The notes below the pieces were generated by a model, which was not told where the DNA came from, made no database searches, and saw only the letters and a program-made list of their open reading frames with translations. From an uncultured Eubacteriales bacterium (GTDB lineage: Bacteria > Bacillota > Clostridia > Lachnospirales > Lachnospiraceae), in assembly GCA_900545175.1 (NCBI GenBank), contig UQYF01000044.1, forward strand, positions 1 to 20,861: a stretch of DNA of 20,861 nucleotides. Direction: 5' to 3'. The translations under genes and the position numbers were made by a program. Positions 9,184 through 15,963 of this stretch are shown here, piece after piece. Numbering within the stretch: the stretch's first letter is position 1; each line of letters starts with the position of its first letter.

Positions 9184-10140
9184 ATGCAGAATTTTGAAAA
9201 GGTGGATAATATCAGAAAAAATATTTCATCGGTTATTGTAGGAAAAGATGAAGTTATTAAGCTTATTCTTACATCGGTGCTCGCAGGTGGGCATATATTG
9301 CTTGAGGATGTGCCGGGAACAGGAAAGACGGTCATTGCTAAGAGCCTTGCAGGGAGCATTGCAGGGGAATTTTCAAGAGTGCAGTTCACTCCTGATCTGC
9401 TTCCGTCTGATGTGACCGGAATTAATTTCTATAATCAGAAGGCAGGAGAATTTACGCTCAGAAAGGGTCCTGTATTTGGCAATATTGTTCTTGCGGATGA
9501 GATTAACCGTGCAACGCCGAGAACACAGTCGAGCCTGCTTGAGTGCATGGAGGAGCATCAGGTGACGATTGATGGTGTGACATATAGGCTTGATGAGCCG
9601 TTTGTTGTTATAGCTACGCAGAATCCGATAGAGACTGCCGGAACATTTCCTCTTCCGGAGGCACAGCTTGACCGCTTTCTTATGAAGCTGTCCATGGGAC
9701 TTCCTGATAAGGATGAGGAAGTAAAGATAATGGAGCGGTTTATGGGGGAGGTTCCGGGTGCGGGCAGTGCCCAAAGGGTAGCTGCTGTATGTTCTGCGAA
9801 GGATATTGTAGATATGCAGCAGGAAGCCGCAAAGGTATATGTACATAAGGCAATTCTTGAATATATTGCATCAATAGTGCAGGCGACGAGAAAGAATCCT
9901 GAAATCAAGATGGGAATAAGTCCGAGAGGTACGCTTGCACTGCTTCGTGCCGTAAAAGCGTTTGCATACATTGCCGGAAGAGAGTACGTGGTTCCGGAGG
10001 ATGTGAAGGCTGTTGCTGTTTCTGTGCTTGCACACAGACTTGTGCTTATGTCATCATTTTCGGGGGATGAAGGAAAGAAAAAGCTCATAAATGATATTGT
10101 GGCATCGACAGAGATTCTTACAGAGGACTGGAGAAGATAG
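9184..10140 (+). CDS. MoxR-family AAA+ ATPase
   Basis: This cytoplasmic ATPase of 318 aa is a MoxR-type chaperone thought to remodel or activate VWA-domain and envelope-associated proteins. Walker A is GTGKT at 45-49, Walker B is LADEIN at 103-108, sensor 1 is in IATQNP (143-148), and EAQLDRF with R164 is the arginine-finger region. The signature FTPDLLPSDVTG (68-79) is typical of the family, as is SPRGTLALLRA near the C-terminus. GAGG at 9175-9178 precedes the ATG by 5 nt. The stop codon directly abuts the DUF58 start, which is the classical MoxR-DUF58 pairing. The target of the ATPase is unknown. Confidence 0.95.
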   Translation: MQNFEKVDNIRKNISSVIVGKDEVIKLILTSVLAGGHILLEDVPGTGKTVIAKSLAGSIAGEFSRVQFTPDLLPSDVTGINFYNQKAGEFTLRKGPVFGNIVLADEINRATPRTQSSLLECMEEHQVTIDGVTYRLDEPFVVIATQNPIETAGTFPLPEAQLDRFLMKLSMGLPDKDEEVKIMERFMGEVPGAGSAQRVAAVCSAKDIVDMQQEAAKVYVHKAILEYIASIVQATRKNPEIKMGISPRGTLALLRAVKAFAYIAGREYVVPEDVKAVAVSVLAHRLVLMSSFSGDEGKKKLINDIVASTEILTEDWRR

Positions 10141-11268
10141 ATGAGTCTTATTTTGATGAGCATTGCAGTGCTGCTTGTGATGTATATTATCAGAAAAATA
10201 TATATAAAAAACTGGAGCCATGGGATAGAGGCAGATATTGAAGTATCAAAAAATACAACATTTCCGGGAGATGAACTTATTCTCACAGAGACAGTTGTGA
10301 ACCGAAAATGGCTGCCGCTGCCTATGGTGACGGTCAAGTTCGAGGTTGACAGAAGCTTTGTGTTCGGCAATGAAGTTGTCAACACGAATGTTTCGGACTA
10401 TAGTTATAAAAGTGACGTATTTTCACTGCTGTTCTATCAGAAGATAACCAGAAATATTCCTCTGGTATGTACCAGGAGAGGATATTATAAAATTAACAGG
10501 CTGGATATCGTGTCAACGGATGTCATGATGGACAAGACCTTGACAACGTATTTTGATATTGACAAGGCTGTCACAGTATATCCTGCCGAAGTATTGTCGG
10601 ATGATATTGATATTCCATACCGCAGGATTATGGGAACTGTGCTTACAAGACAATATACATATGAAGACCCGTTTGAGTTCCTTGGAATACGTCAATATCA
10701 GACATATGACAGTCTTAAGGATGTCAACTGGACGGCATCTGCTAAGACAGGAGAATTAAAAGTCAATGTTCATGCATATACAGCCTCGCAGCAGGTATGT
10801 ATACTTCTCAATCTTGAAAATGATGGCGTGTGGAGCTATGAAGATTTGAAGGAAAAAGCCATATCCATGGCATGCAGTCTTGCGTGCCGTCTCACAAGAC
10901 AGGCAGTGTCAGTGAGCCTGCTTTCTAATGGACGTGACATTCTCACAGGAAACGAGCTTGTTATAGAGGCAGGATGTGACGATGGACACAGGAGCAGTAT
11001 AATGACGGCACTTGCTAGGATTGACTTAAAAAAACAAAGCCGTGATTTTGAAGCTGTCATAGAGGAGCATGTGAAGGAACTTGGAAATGATATGATATAC
11101 TGCATGATTTCAACGAGCAGAAGAATACCTTTGCAGAAGTATTTTGTGGAGCTTGCAGGCGGTGCAAGTGACTCAATGTGGATATATCCATGTCATAAAA
11201 GCTTCGAGAGAAATTTTGATTATCTTGGCGGTACGGACGTCGTCTGCTGGGAGGTGGAACATGAATAG
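10141..11268 (+). CDS. DUF58 domain-containing protein (VWA-like partner of MoxR)
   Basis: The 375-aa protein has one N-terminal hydrophobic segment (about 2-22) and a DUF58 domain recognisable by DPFEFLGIRQYQTYDSLKDV (176-195) followed by NWTASAKTGEL. DUF58 proteins are known partners of MoxR ATPases and often have a VWA-like C-terminal fold. The ATG follows the moxR stop with no gap, and GGAG at 10130-10133 inside moxR serves as ribosome binding site. Its end overlaps the next gene's start by 8 bases. Many DUF58 proteins have two N-terminal TM segments; here only one is obvious. The exact function is unknown. Confidence 0.92.
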   Translation: MSLILMSIAVLLVMYIIRKIYIKNWSHGIEADIEVSKNTTFPGDELILTETVVNRKWLPLPMVTVKFEVDRSFVFGNEVVNTNVSDYSYKSDVFSLLFYQKITRNIPLVCTRRGYYKINRLDIVSTDVMMDKTLTTYFDIDKAVTVYPAEVLSDDIDIPYRRIMGTVLTRQYTYEDPFEFLGIRQYQTYDSLKDVNWTASAKTGELKVNVHAYTASQQVCILLNLENDGVWSYEDLKEKAISMACSLACRLTRQAVSVSLLSNGRDILTGNELVIEAGCDDGHRSSIMTALARIDLKKQSRDFEAVIEEHVKELGNDMIYCMISTSRRIPLQKYFVELAGGASDSMWIYPCHKSFERNFDYLGGTDVVCWEVEHE

Positions 11269-12520
11269 AGAAGCTTCATATAAAAATACGGTAATTGTAT
11301 ACATAATAAGATTGATTGAGCTGTTAATGCAGATTATGGTATTTTCGCTCACATATATGTTTATTTTGATAGGATTTATGGGGCGTGAGGATTTTAGCCC
11401 ATTAGCCTGCATTGCTATAGCCGGAATACCGGTGAGTGTGCTTTACATTGTAAGAGGCTGGTGTACTGACAGAGCGGTAACTATATTGGCACATGCGGCT
11501 GCTGTGCTTCCGGCATTCATAATAATGGCTGATAAGATAGCGATGGCAGCATATATTGTGGTGTATGCAGCTATGATAATATATTCTATAGGACTTATCC
11601 TTGGTAAAAAGAATCATACGGATGAACATATGGCAGTCGGTATGGTGTTATATTTTATCACTGTAATGATTGTCGGAGAGGTTACTAAAAGAGCCGTGAT
11701 TGAGCAGTGGGCATTATATTTTGGCATTGTATTTATTATTCTTGAGGTTTTATACCATAATATTAACAACATGAATGATATTATTATAATGAGCCATGAT
11801 GTAAAAAATTTCCCGGCAAAACAGATGGTCAGTGTCAATGCCTTTATAATGACAGCTGTAGCTGTTATCTGTATAGGTGCGATGTTCATAATAGATAATC
11901 CTTATGTGTACAGGATGTTAGATGCACTCAAAAATATTATTTTTGCGTTTCTTAGAATTATATTCGGTTTTATTGGCGGTGGCACGGAGGATGAGCCGAT
12001 AATAGAGGAACCGGCTGCACCGGAAGCACCCAGTGAAGGCATGCAGCTTCCGATGGAGAGCGGAATTATTCAGGATATATTAAATGGTCTTGCAATGATA
12101 CTTGGTATTGCAATGATTATCATGGTGGTTATATGCATTGCTGCTGCACTAGTAAGGCTTATGAAAAAAATGCATGGCAGTGATGGCGTTAGCGGCGACA
12201 TTAGAGAGTTCGTGGCACCGGATGAGAAGAAGGTAAGGCTTGACAGGACGAAAAGAAGAGCAGAGCATGCGACTGCTGGCGCTGTTGACATGAAAGTACG
12301 GCGCATATACAGGAGCATGGTCATTCATGGTGCAAAGAAGAAAAAGCTGTCGGTGTCTTATAATATGACTCCGGGTGAGATATCCGAAAAATATATAACC
12401 GTTCTTGCTGATGATGCAACCGAATTGTATGAGAAGGCAAGATACAGCAATGATGAGCTCTCAGAAGCAGAGCTTGAGCTGATGAAAGATATTAAGAAAA
12501 AGCAGAGGCAAAAAGATTAA
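11261..12520 (+). CDS. Polytopic membrane protein with C-terminal DUF4129, lacking a transglutaminase core
   Basis: The 419-aa protein has about six to seven TM segments between residues 10 and 240. An acidic, Pro/Ala-rich linker (241-268) and one more TM (about 271-300) follow, then a basic cytoplasmic stretch and a DUF4129-like domain (about 345-405, with NMTPGEI and ELYEKARYS). This order matches TgpA-type transglutaminase-like membrane proteins. However, the extracytoplasmic transglutaminase domain that normally sits before the last TM is missing, with only the short linker in its place. The start at 11261 is supported by GGGAGGTGG just ahead (11249-11257). An upstream extension in frame to 11144 lies inside DUF58 coding and is unlikely. 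It forms a tight trio with moxR and the DUF58 gene. Confidence 0.85.
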   Translation: MNREASYKNTVIVYIIRLIELLMQIMVFSLTYMFILIGFMGREDFSPLACIAIAGIPVSVLYIVRGWCTDRAVTILAHAAAVLPAFIIMADKIAMAAYIVVYAAMIIYSIGLILGKKNHTDEHMAVGMVLYFITVMIVGEVTKRAVIEQWALYFGIVFIILEVLYHNINNMNDIIIMSHDVKNFPAKQMVSVNAFIMTAVAVICIGAMFIIDNPYVYRMLDALKNIIFAFLRIIFGFIGGGTEDEPIIEEPAAPEAPSEGMQLPMESGIIQDILNGLAMILGIAMIIMVVICIAAALVRLMKKMHGSDGVSGDIREFVAPDEKKVRLDRTKRRAEHATAGAVDMKVRRIYRSMVIHGAKKKKLSVSYNMTPGEISEKYITVLADDATELYEKARYSNDELSEAELELMKDIKKKQRQKD

Positions 12521-12552
12521 TTGTCCTGATAAGAAAAATAAAAGAGGCTTTT

Positions 12553-13701
12553 ATGAATACATCAACAAGAAAACGCAAGTCATCTGAGAGGAAGGATTTT
12601 GAAAGAAAGCTTGCAACGCTTAACTGCAAAAGAGGTATCGGATTGGCAGTGGCTATGTCAATATTGCTCATAATATATTATTTTTTGTGCAGAGGTGAAA
12701 AAAAGCTTCCATATTGGTATAATGCGATGCTTATAGTTGTATTTACCATTCAGATAGCAATGTCAGTGCTTCTTGTGTATATTGTGAGAAATGCACAGGG
12801 AATGATGACACAGGCATACAGAATGTATTATATAACAACATTGGTGTTTTTTATGCCTGTATGCGTAGCTGATTTCAACATTAATTCAAGCATAATGTTA
12901 TATGTAGCTGCTATGGCTCTGGCGATATTCATTCCTGTACTGCAAAGAAACGAGATGCATATGTATACTCTTATTATGGCTGTGGCGGCGGTTGTGTATT
13001 GTACATGCATATCCCTTGGAGGCTTTGGGAGAAATACTGTTGAAGCGGCAGCGGCAGGAGTATGTGCCATGCTTGCAGGAAGATATGCACAGGAGCGGTT
13101 CAGAGGATATGAACGTGCATCAAGTGAGAGTAGAGTTAAAAATATTCTCTCCACGGAGGATTCGCTTACAGGACTTACCAACAAGAGCGGACTGATAAAC
13201 ACAGCAACAGTCATGTGGCAGTTCTGTGCCAGAAGCAGATCGATTGCTGGAGCGATATTTATAGACGTAGATTATTTTAAAGATTATAATGACACTTTCG
13301 GACACGATGAAGGCGATGAGTGTCTTAAAAAGATTGCACAGGCAATAGCAGATTGTGCGCGCAGGGATACGGATACGGTAGCAAGAGTTGGAGGAGAAGC
13401 TTTTTTTGTGCTTGTACAGGGAGTTGAAAAGGAAAATCTCATAGCACTGGCACTTAAAATAAGAAGCTCGATAGCACAGCTTAAGCTTGAGCGTGAATAC
13501 ACAGGAATGTCTTACTATATAACGGTCAGCATAGGTGTAGCATACGGCTATCCTTCTGACGGCACAAGCTTTAAGAATCTGTATGACAGTGCTGCCGATG
13601 CAATGTATATGGCTAAGGAAAATGGGCGTAACTGTATTGTCTGTGATGGATGTGTATATGGAAGAATGAAGAATGGAGCAGGAACAGCCATTGGAAATTA
13701 G
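12553..13701 (+). CDS. Six-TM GGDEF-domain protein with a variant GGEAF active site
   Basis: The 382-aa protein has about six TM segments (roughly 29-47, 56-78, 91-107, 113-130, 137-155, 161-177). A short linker then leads to a GGDEF domain (about 198-370). Conserved features are DSLTGLTNKSGL (203-214), the metal-site FIDVDYFKDYNDTFGHDEGD (236-255) and VSIGVA. The A-site reads G280-G281-E282-A283-F284 instead of GG(D/E)EF. The allosteric I-site RxxD is present at R271-D274, five residues before it. GGDEF domains make c-di-GMP from two GTP. The Ala at the fourth motif position may weaken or abolish this, leaving a c-di-GMP or GTP sensor. AAAGAGG precedes the ATG. The six-TM input region contains no recognised sensor domain. 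Confidence 0.92.
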   Translation: MNTSTRKRKSSERKDFERKLATLNCKRGIGLAVAMSILLIIYYFLCRGEKKLPYWYNAMLIVVFTIQIAMSVLLVYIVRNAQGMMTQAYRMYYITTLVFFMPVCVADFNINSSIMLYVAAMALAIFIPVLQRNEMHMYTLIMAVAAVVYCTCISLGGFGRNTVEAAAAGVCAMLAGRYAQERFRGYERASSESRVKNILSTEDSLTGLTNKSGLINTATVMWQFCARSRSIAGAIFIDVDYFKDYNDTFGHDEGDECLKKIAQAIADCARRDTDTVARVGGEAFFVLVQGVEKENLIALALKIRSSIAQLKLEREYTGMSYYITVSIGVAYGYPSDGTSFKNLYDSAADAMYMAKENGRNCIVCDGCVYGRMKNGAGTAIGN

Positions 13702-13718
13702 ATGGCTGGCATTATTTT

Positions 13719-14402
13719 ATGGAGAATGAATATTTACAGAGTATCAATATGTTTTCGACAGTGCTTAGACTCATGCTGGCGCTTGTATGCGGAGGTCTGT
13801 TAGGACTTGAGCGAGGAAAGAAGAAGCGACCGGCAGGCTTTAGAACGCATATGCTTGTCTGTGTCGGTTCTGCACTTGCCATGATAACAAATCAGTATAT
13901 GGCTGAGCATTATGCCGGGATAGACGCTTCTCGAATGGCATCTCAGGTTATAAGCGGTATAGGTTTTTTAGGTGCCGGAACCATTATGGTGACAGGGCTT
14001 CAAAAGATAAGAGGACTCACAACAGCAGCAGGCTTGTGGGTTGTAGCATGTATAGGACTTGCCTTCGGAACAGGTTTTTATTCCGGCGGCATTGTGGCAA
14101 CAGTGCTATGTTATGTGATTAATACAGTGCTTCACAGGGTTGAGACACGCATGGAGACGAATGCAAGAATTATCGGAATATATGTTGAACTTGCCGATGT
14201 GTCTTATATCGGTAAGCTGCTTGAAAAGCTCAGACAGTCAGAGATAAATGTTACGGAGTTAGAGACAGGCAAGGCTCGTATGTCGGATAATCATGTGGGT
14301 GTGCTGCTAGTCATAAGGCTGGCTCATTTCGTAAATCATTCGGAGATTATTGAACAGCTTGAGATGGTTGAAGGAGTAAGCTTTGTTGAGGAAGTAAATT
14401 AG
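13719..14402 (+). CDS. MgtC/SapB-family membrane protein
   Basis: The 227-aa protein has an N-terminal membrane domain with MgtC hallmarks: GGLLGLERG with RPAGFRTH (25-44), ISGIGFLGAGTIM (78-90) and the RGLTTAAGLW block (98-107). The C-terminal soluble part (about 148-227) looks ACT-like. MgtC proteins are linked to Mg2+ limitation, acid stress and control of F-ATPase, and many distant members have no assigned role. The ATG at 13719 gives a normal N-terminus but has only a weak ribosome binding site. The alternative ATG at 13749 has none better. It is the last gene of the + strand run, 17 bp after the GGDEF gene. Confidence 0.88.
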   Translation: MENEYLQSINMFSTVLRLMLALVCGGLLGLERGKKKRPAGFRTHMLVCVGSALAMITNQYMAEHYAGIDASRMASQVISGIGFLGAGTIMVTGLQKIRGLTTAAGLWVVACIGLAFGTGFYSGGIVATVLCYVINTVLHRVETRMETNARIIGIYVELADVSYIGKLLEKLRQSEINVTELETGKARMSDNHVGVLLVIRLAHFVNHSEIIEQLEMVEGVSFVEEVN

Positions 14403-14471
14403 CGCAGCATTCAAATGCGTACTTCAATGTATGGTTTTCAGAATATATGGAATTAAATTCTAGGATATCAA

Positions 14472-14501
14472 ATGAGGGGCAAAATACCTTTTGCCCCTCA
14501 T
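14472..14501. repeat. Perfect 13-bp inverted repeat with 4-nt loop
   Basis: ATGAGGGGCAAAA (14472-14484) and TTTTGCCCCTCAT (14489-14501) are perfectly complementary around the loop TACC. The stem is strong, but no T-run follows on either strand, so it is not a textbook intrinsic terminator. It follows the MgtC-family gene by about 70 bases and may still end transcription or stabilise the 3' end of the long transcript. Confidence 0.75.
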
Positions 14502-14522
14502 ATCATAATATGAATTTTGTAC

Positions 14523-14569
14523 AAACTCCCGGTATATATTTTAATAGAAATATATGCCGGGAGTTTTTT
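14523..14569 (+). terminator. Terminator-like hairpin overlapping the RBS of the deacetylase gene
   Basis: AAACTCCCGG (14523-14532) pairs with CCGGGAGTTT (14557-14566). An AT-rich inner stem continues it (ATATATTT 14534-14541 with AAATATAT 14548-14555), with a TAATAG loop. Six T (14564-14569) follow the GC part, giving a canonical intrinsic terminator. The T-run touches the ATG at 14570, and GGGAG (14559-14563) in the 3' arm is the best Shine-Dalgarno for that ATG. The structure could therefore stop transcription from upstream and also hide the ribosome binding site. Confidence 0.75.
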
Positions 14570-15412
14570 ATGTCTATAAAGGATAATATGAATTTGAGAG
14601 GTTTGGGAAAGCAGATAAGAAATACATTTGAACATGCACATATATTTTTGAAGAAAAATAAGAAGAATGTGGCGGCTGCATGTATGCTTCTTTTGCTGGC
14701 AGGCATAGCATATGCGGCACCAAGAGCGGTTGTGGCTGCATCGCAGAATGCGGCAGCAGTGTCTAGGGAGCTGCCTATATATTGTGTTGACAGGAAGGAT
14801 AAGGTTGTGGCGCTGACATTTGATGCTGCGTGGGGAAATGAGGATACGCAGCAGATACTCGATATTCTTGAAAAGCACAATGTAAAAGTGACTTTCTTCG
14901 CAACAGGAGGCTGGGTCGAGACATATCCTGATGATGTGAAAAGGATTATAGAGGCCGGGCATGCATTCGGCAATCACAGTGAGAACCATAAGTTCATGAC
15001 AAAGCTGTCCGATGAGCAGAAAAAGCAGGAGCTTATGCAAGTGCATGACAAGGTTAAGGCGCTTACAGGGTATGAGATGTGCTTATTCCGTCCTCCTTAT
15101 GGAGATTACAATGATGCAGTGGTTAAGGTTGCAGAGAGTCTTGGATATTATACGATACAGTGGAGCGTTGACAGTCTTGACTGGAAGGACTACGGAGTTG
15201 ACTCAATAATAAAGACTGTCACGCAGCACAGGAACCTGGATAATGGTGCAATCATTCTGATGCATAACGGAGCAAAATATACTGCCGATGCATTAGATAG
15301 TGTGATAACAAGCCTTAAAGAGCAGGGATACAGCTTTGTAACGGTTGCACAGCTTATACATACAGGCAGGTACCATATGGATCATACAGGAAAGCAGATT
15401 GCGGATGAATAA
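14570..15412 (+). CDS. Polysaccharide deacetylase, NodB domain (clostridial PdaB-like type)
   Basis: This 280-aa secreted or membrane-anchored metal-dependent deacetylase has an N-terminal hydrophobic segment (about 33-56) after a basic stretch. Its NodB domain has motif 1 as TFDAAWGNEDT (83-93), with the catalytic-base Asp at 85. The zinc-site HSENH has His at 136 and 140. RPPYGD is at 174-179, DSLDW at 201-205 and MHNG at 231-234. The DAAWGNED form, rather than TFDDG, is what I know from clostridial sporulation-associated PdaB-like deacetylases. The substrate is likely N-acetylated peptidoglycan or another glycan. ATG 14570 has GGGAG 6 nt ahead. ATG 14588 has AAAGGA only 4 nt ahead. Its end overlaps the convergent regulator gene by 31 bases. 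Confidence 0.9.
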   Translation: MSIKDNMNLRGLGKQIRNTFEHAHIFLKKNKKNVAAACMLLLLAGIAYAAPRAVVAASQNAAAVSRELPIYCVDRKDKVVALTFDAAWGNEDTQQILDILEKHNVKVTFFATGGWVETYPDDVKRIIEAGHAFGNHSENHKFMTKLSDEQKKQELMQVHDKVKALTGYEMCLFRPPYGDYNDAVVKVAESLGYYTIQWSVDSLDWKDYGVDSIIKTVTQHRNLDNGAIILMHNGAKYTADALDSVITSLKEQGYSFVTVAQLIHTGRYHMDHTGKQIADE

Positions 15413-15771
15413 AAATTTATTTGTTTTTTTTCGTCGGTGCATCCTTGCTTTTCTGACAGACAATCAATCATTTCACAAACAAGTTCTTTATATTTAACAT
15501 TAAGGCGTGAGAATTTTTGAACGGTATAAATATCATTAGAAGATAATGGAAGTTCAACAACGATGTGTTCTATGTCGGATGATTGAGAGTGACCAATAAG
15601 ATAATCAACAGATGTTTCGAAATAATCAGCAAGCTTTATCAGTGTATCAATATCAGGTTCAGCAAGGCCGTTTTCATATTTATAAATTGATTGTTGACTT
15701 ATATTAAACAATTCTGCCAGCTTAAGCTGACTTAGACCTTTGCTCAAGCGCAGCGATTTTAAATTTTTCAT
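15382..15771 (-). CDS. XRE-family helix-turn-helix transcriptional regulator
   Basis: The 129-aa DNA-binding protein has a full Cro/CI-type HTH domain at residues 1-60 (LRLSKGLSQLKLAELFNISQ, then SIYKYENG and the DIDTLIKLADYFETSVDYLI block). The C-terminal 65 residues are not recognised and may serve dimerisation or ligand sensing. AGGAG lies 6 nt before the ATG, a strong Shine-Dalgarno. The last ~10 codons overlap the convergent deacetylase gene. The gene is isolated and reads toward the deacetylase. Repeats upstream of it suggest self-regulation. Phage or plasmid origin is possible, but no other such genes are in the window. Confidence 0.9.
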   Translation of the reverse strand: MKNLKSLRLSKGLSQLKLAELFNISQQSIYKYENGLAEPDIDTLIKLADYFETSVDYLIGHSQSSDIEHIVVELPLSSNDIYTVQKFSRLNVKYKELVCEMIDCLSEKQGCTDEKKQINFYSSAICFPV

Positions 15772-15963
15772 TTTACACTCCTAAAGAGCAAAAATATTGA
15801 AATTACTCTTATCCAGATACATGATACCAAATAATATATGTATCAGTAAATAAACAATACATGGTAACTACATACAACAAAAAGTTGTTAAAAAACGATA
15901 AAAATAACATCATAAAATTTATAAAGTAAAAATAAAAATAATTAAAAAAATAGAAAGTTGTAA
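15772..15963. other. AT-rich intergenic region with clustered GTTGT/ACAAC half-sites
   Basis: About 190 bases contain no gene. Beyond the GATAC repeats, the right part is almost pure A/T with short inverted repeats: TACAAC (15873-15878) with GTTGTT (15884-15889), and GTTGTA (15957-15962) with TACAAC (15969-15974). No clear + strand promoter with both boxes was found for the following Ig-repeat frame. Confidence 0.6.
15822..15845. promoter_or_regulatory. Candidate operator upstream of the XRE regulator gene
   Basis: TGATAC (15822-15827) and GTATCA (15840-15845) form a perfect 6-bp inverted repeat with a 12-bp AT-rich centre. The motif GATAC occurs again just to the left (15816-15820), as a tandem GATACATGATAC. 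On the - strand a weak promoter (TTGTTT and TATTAT, 15-bp spacer) overlaps the repeat, about 50 bases before the regulator start. This is the usual place for an XRE autoregulatory site. The assignment is inference. Confidence 0.4.

Noticed and set aside
9558..10385. 275-residue open frame on the - strand antisense to the MoxR and DUF58 genes
   Set aside because: It is a shadow frame. The + strand encodes clear MoxR and DUF58 motifs, and the antisense product is a Ser/Thr-rich sequence with no recognisable domain.
11144..11260. In-frame upstream extension of the DUF4129 protein
   Set aside because: It lies wholly inside the DUF58 coding region, has no ribosome binding site, and GGGAGGTGG marks the start at 11261.
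14447..14569. In-frame N-terminal extension of the deacetylase from 14447
   Set aside because: It would translate through both inverted repeats, has no ribosome binding site and no signal-peptide character. The family N-terminus fits the start at 14570 or 14588.
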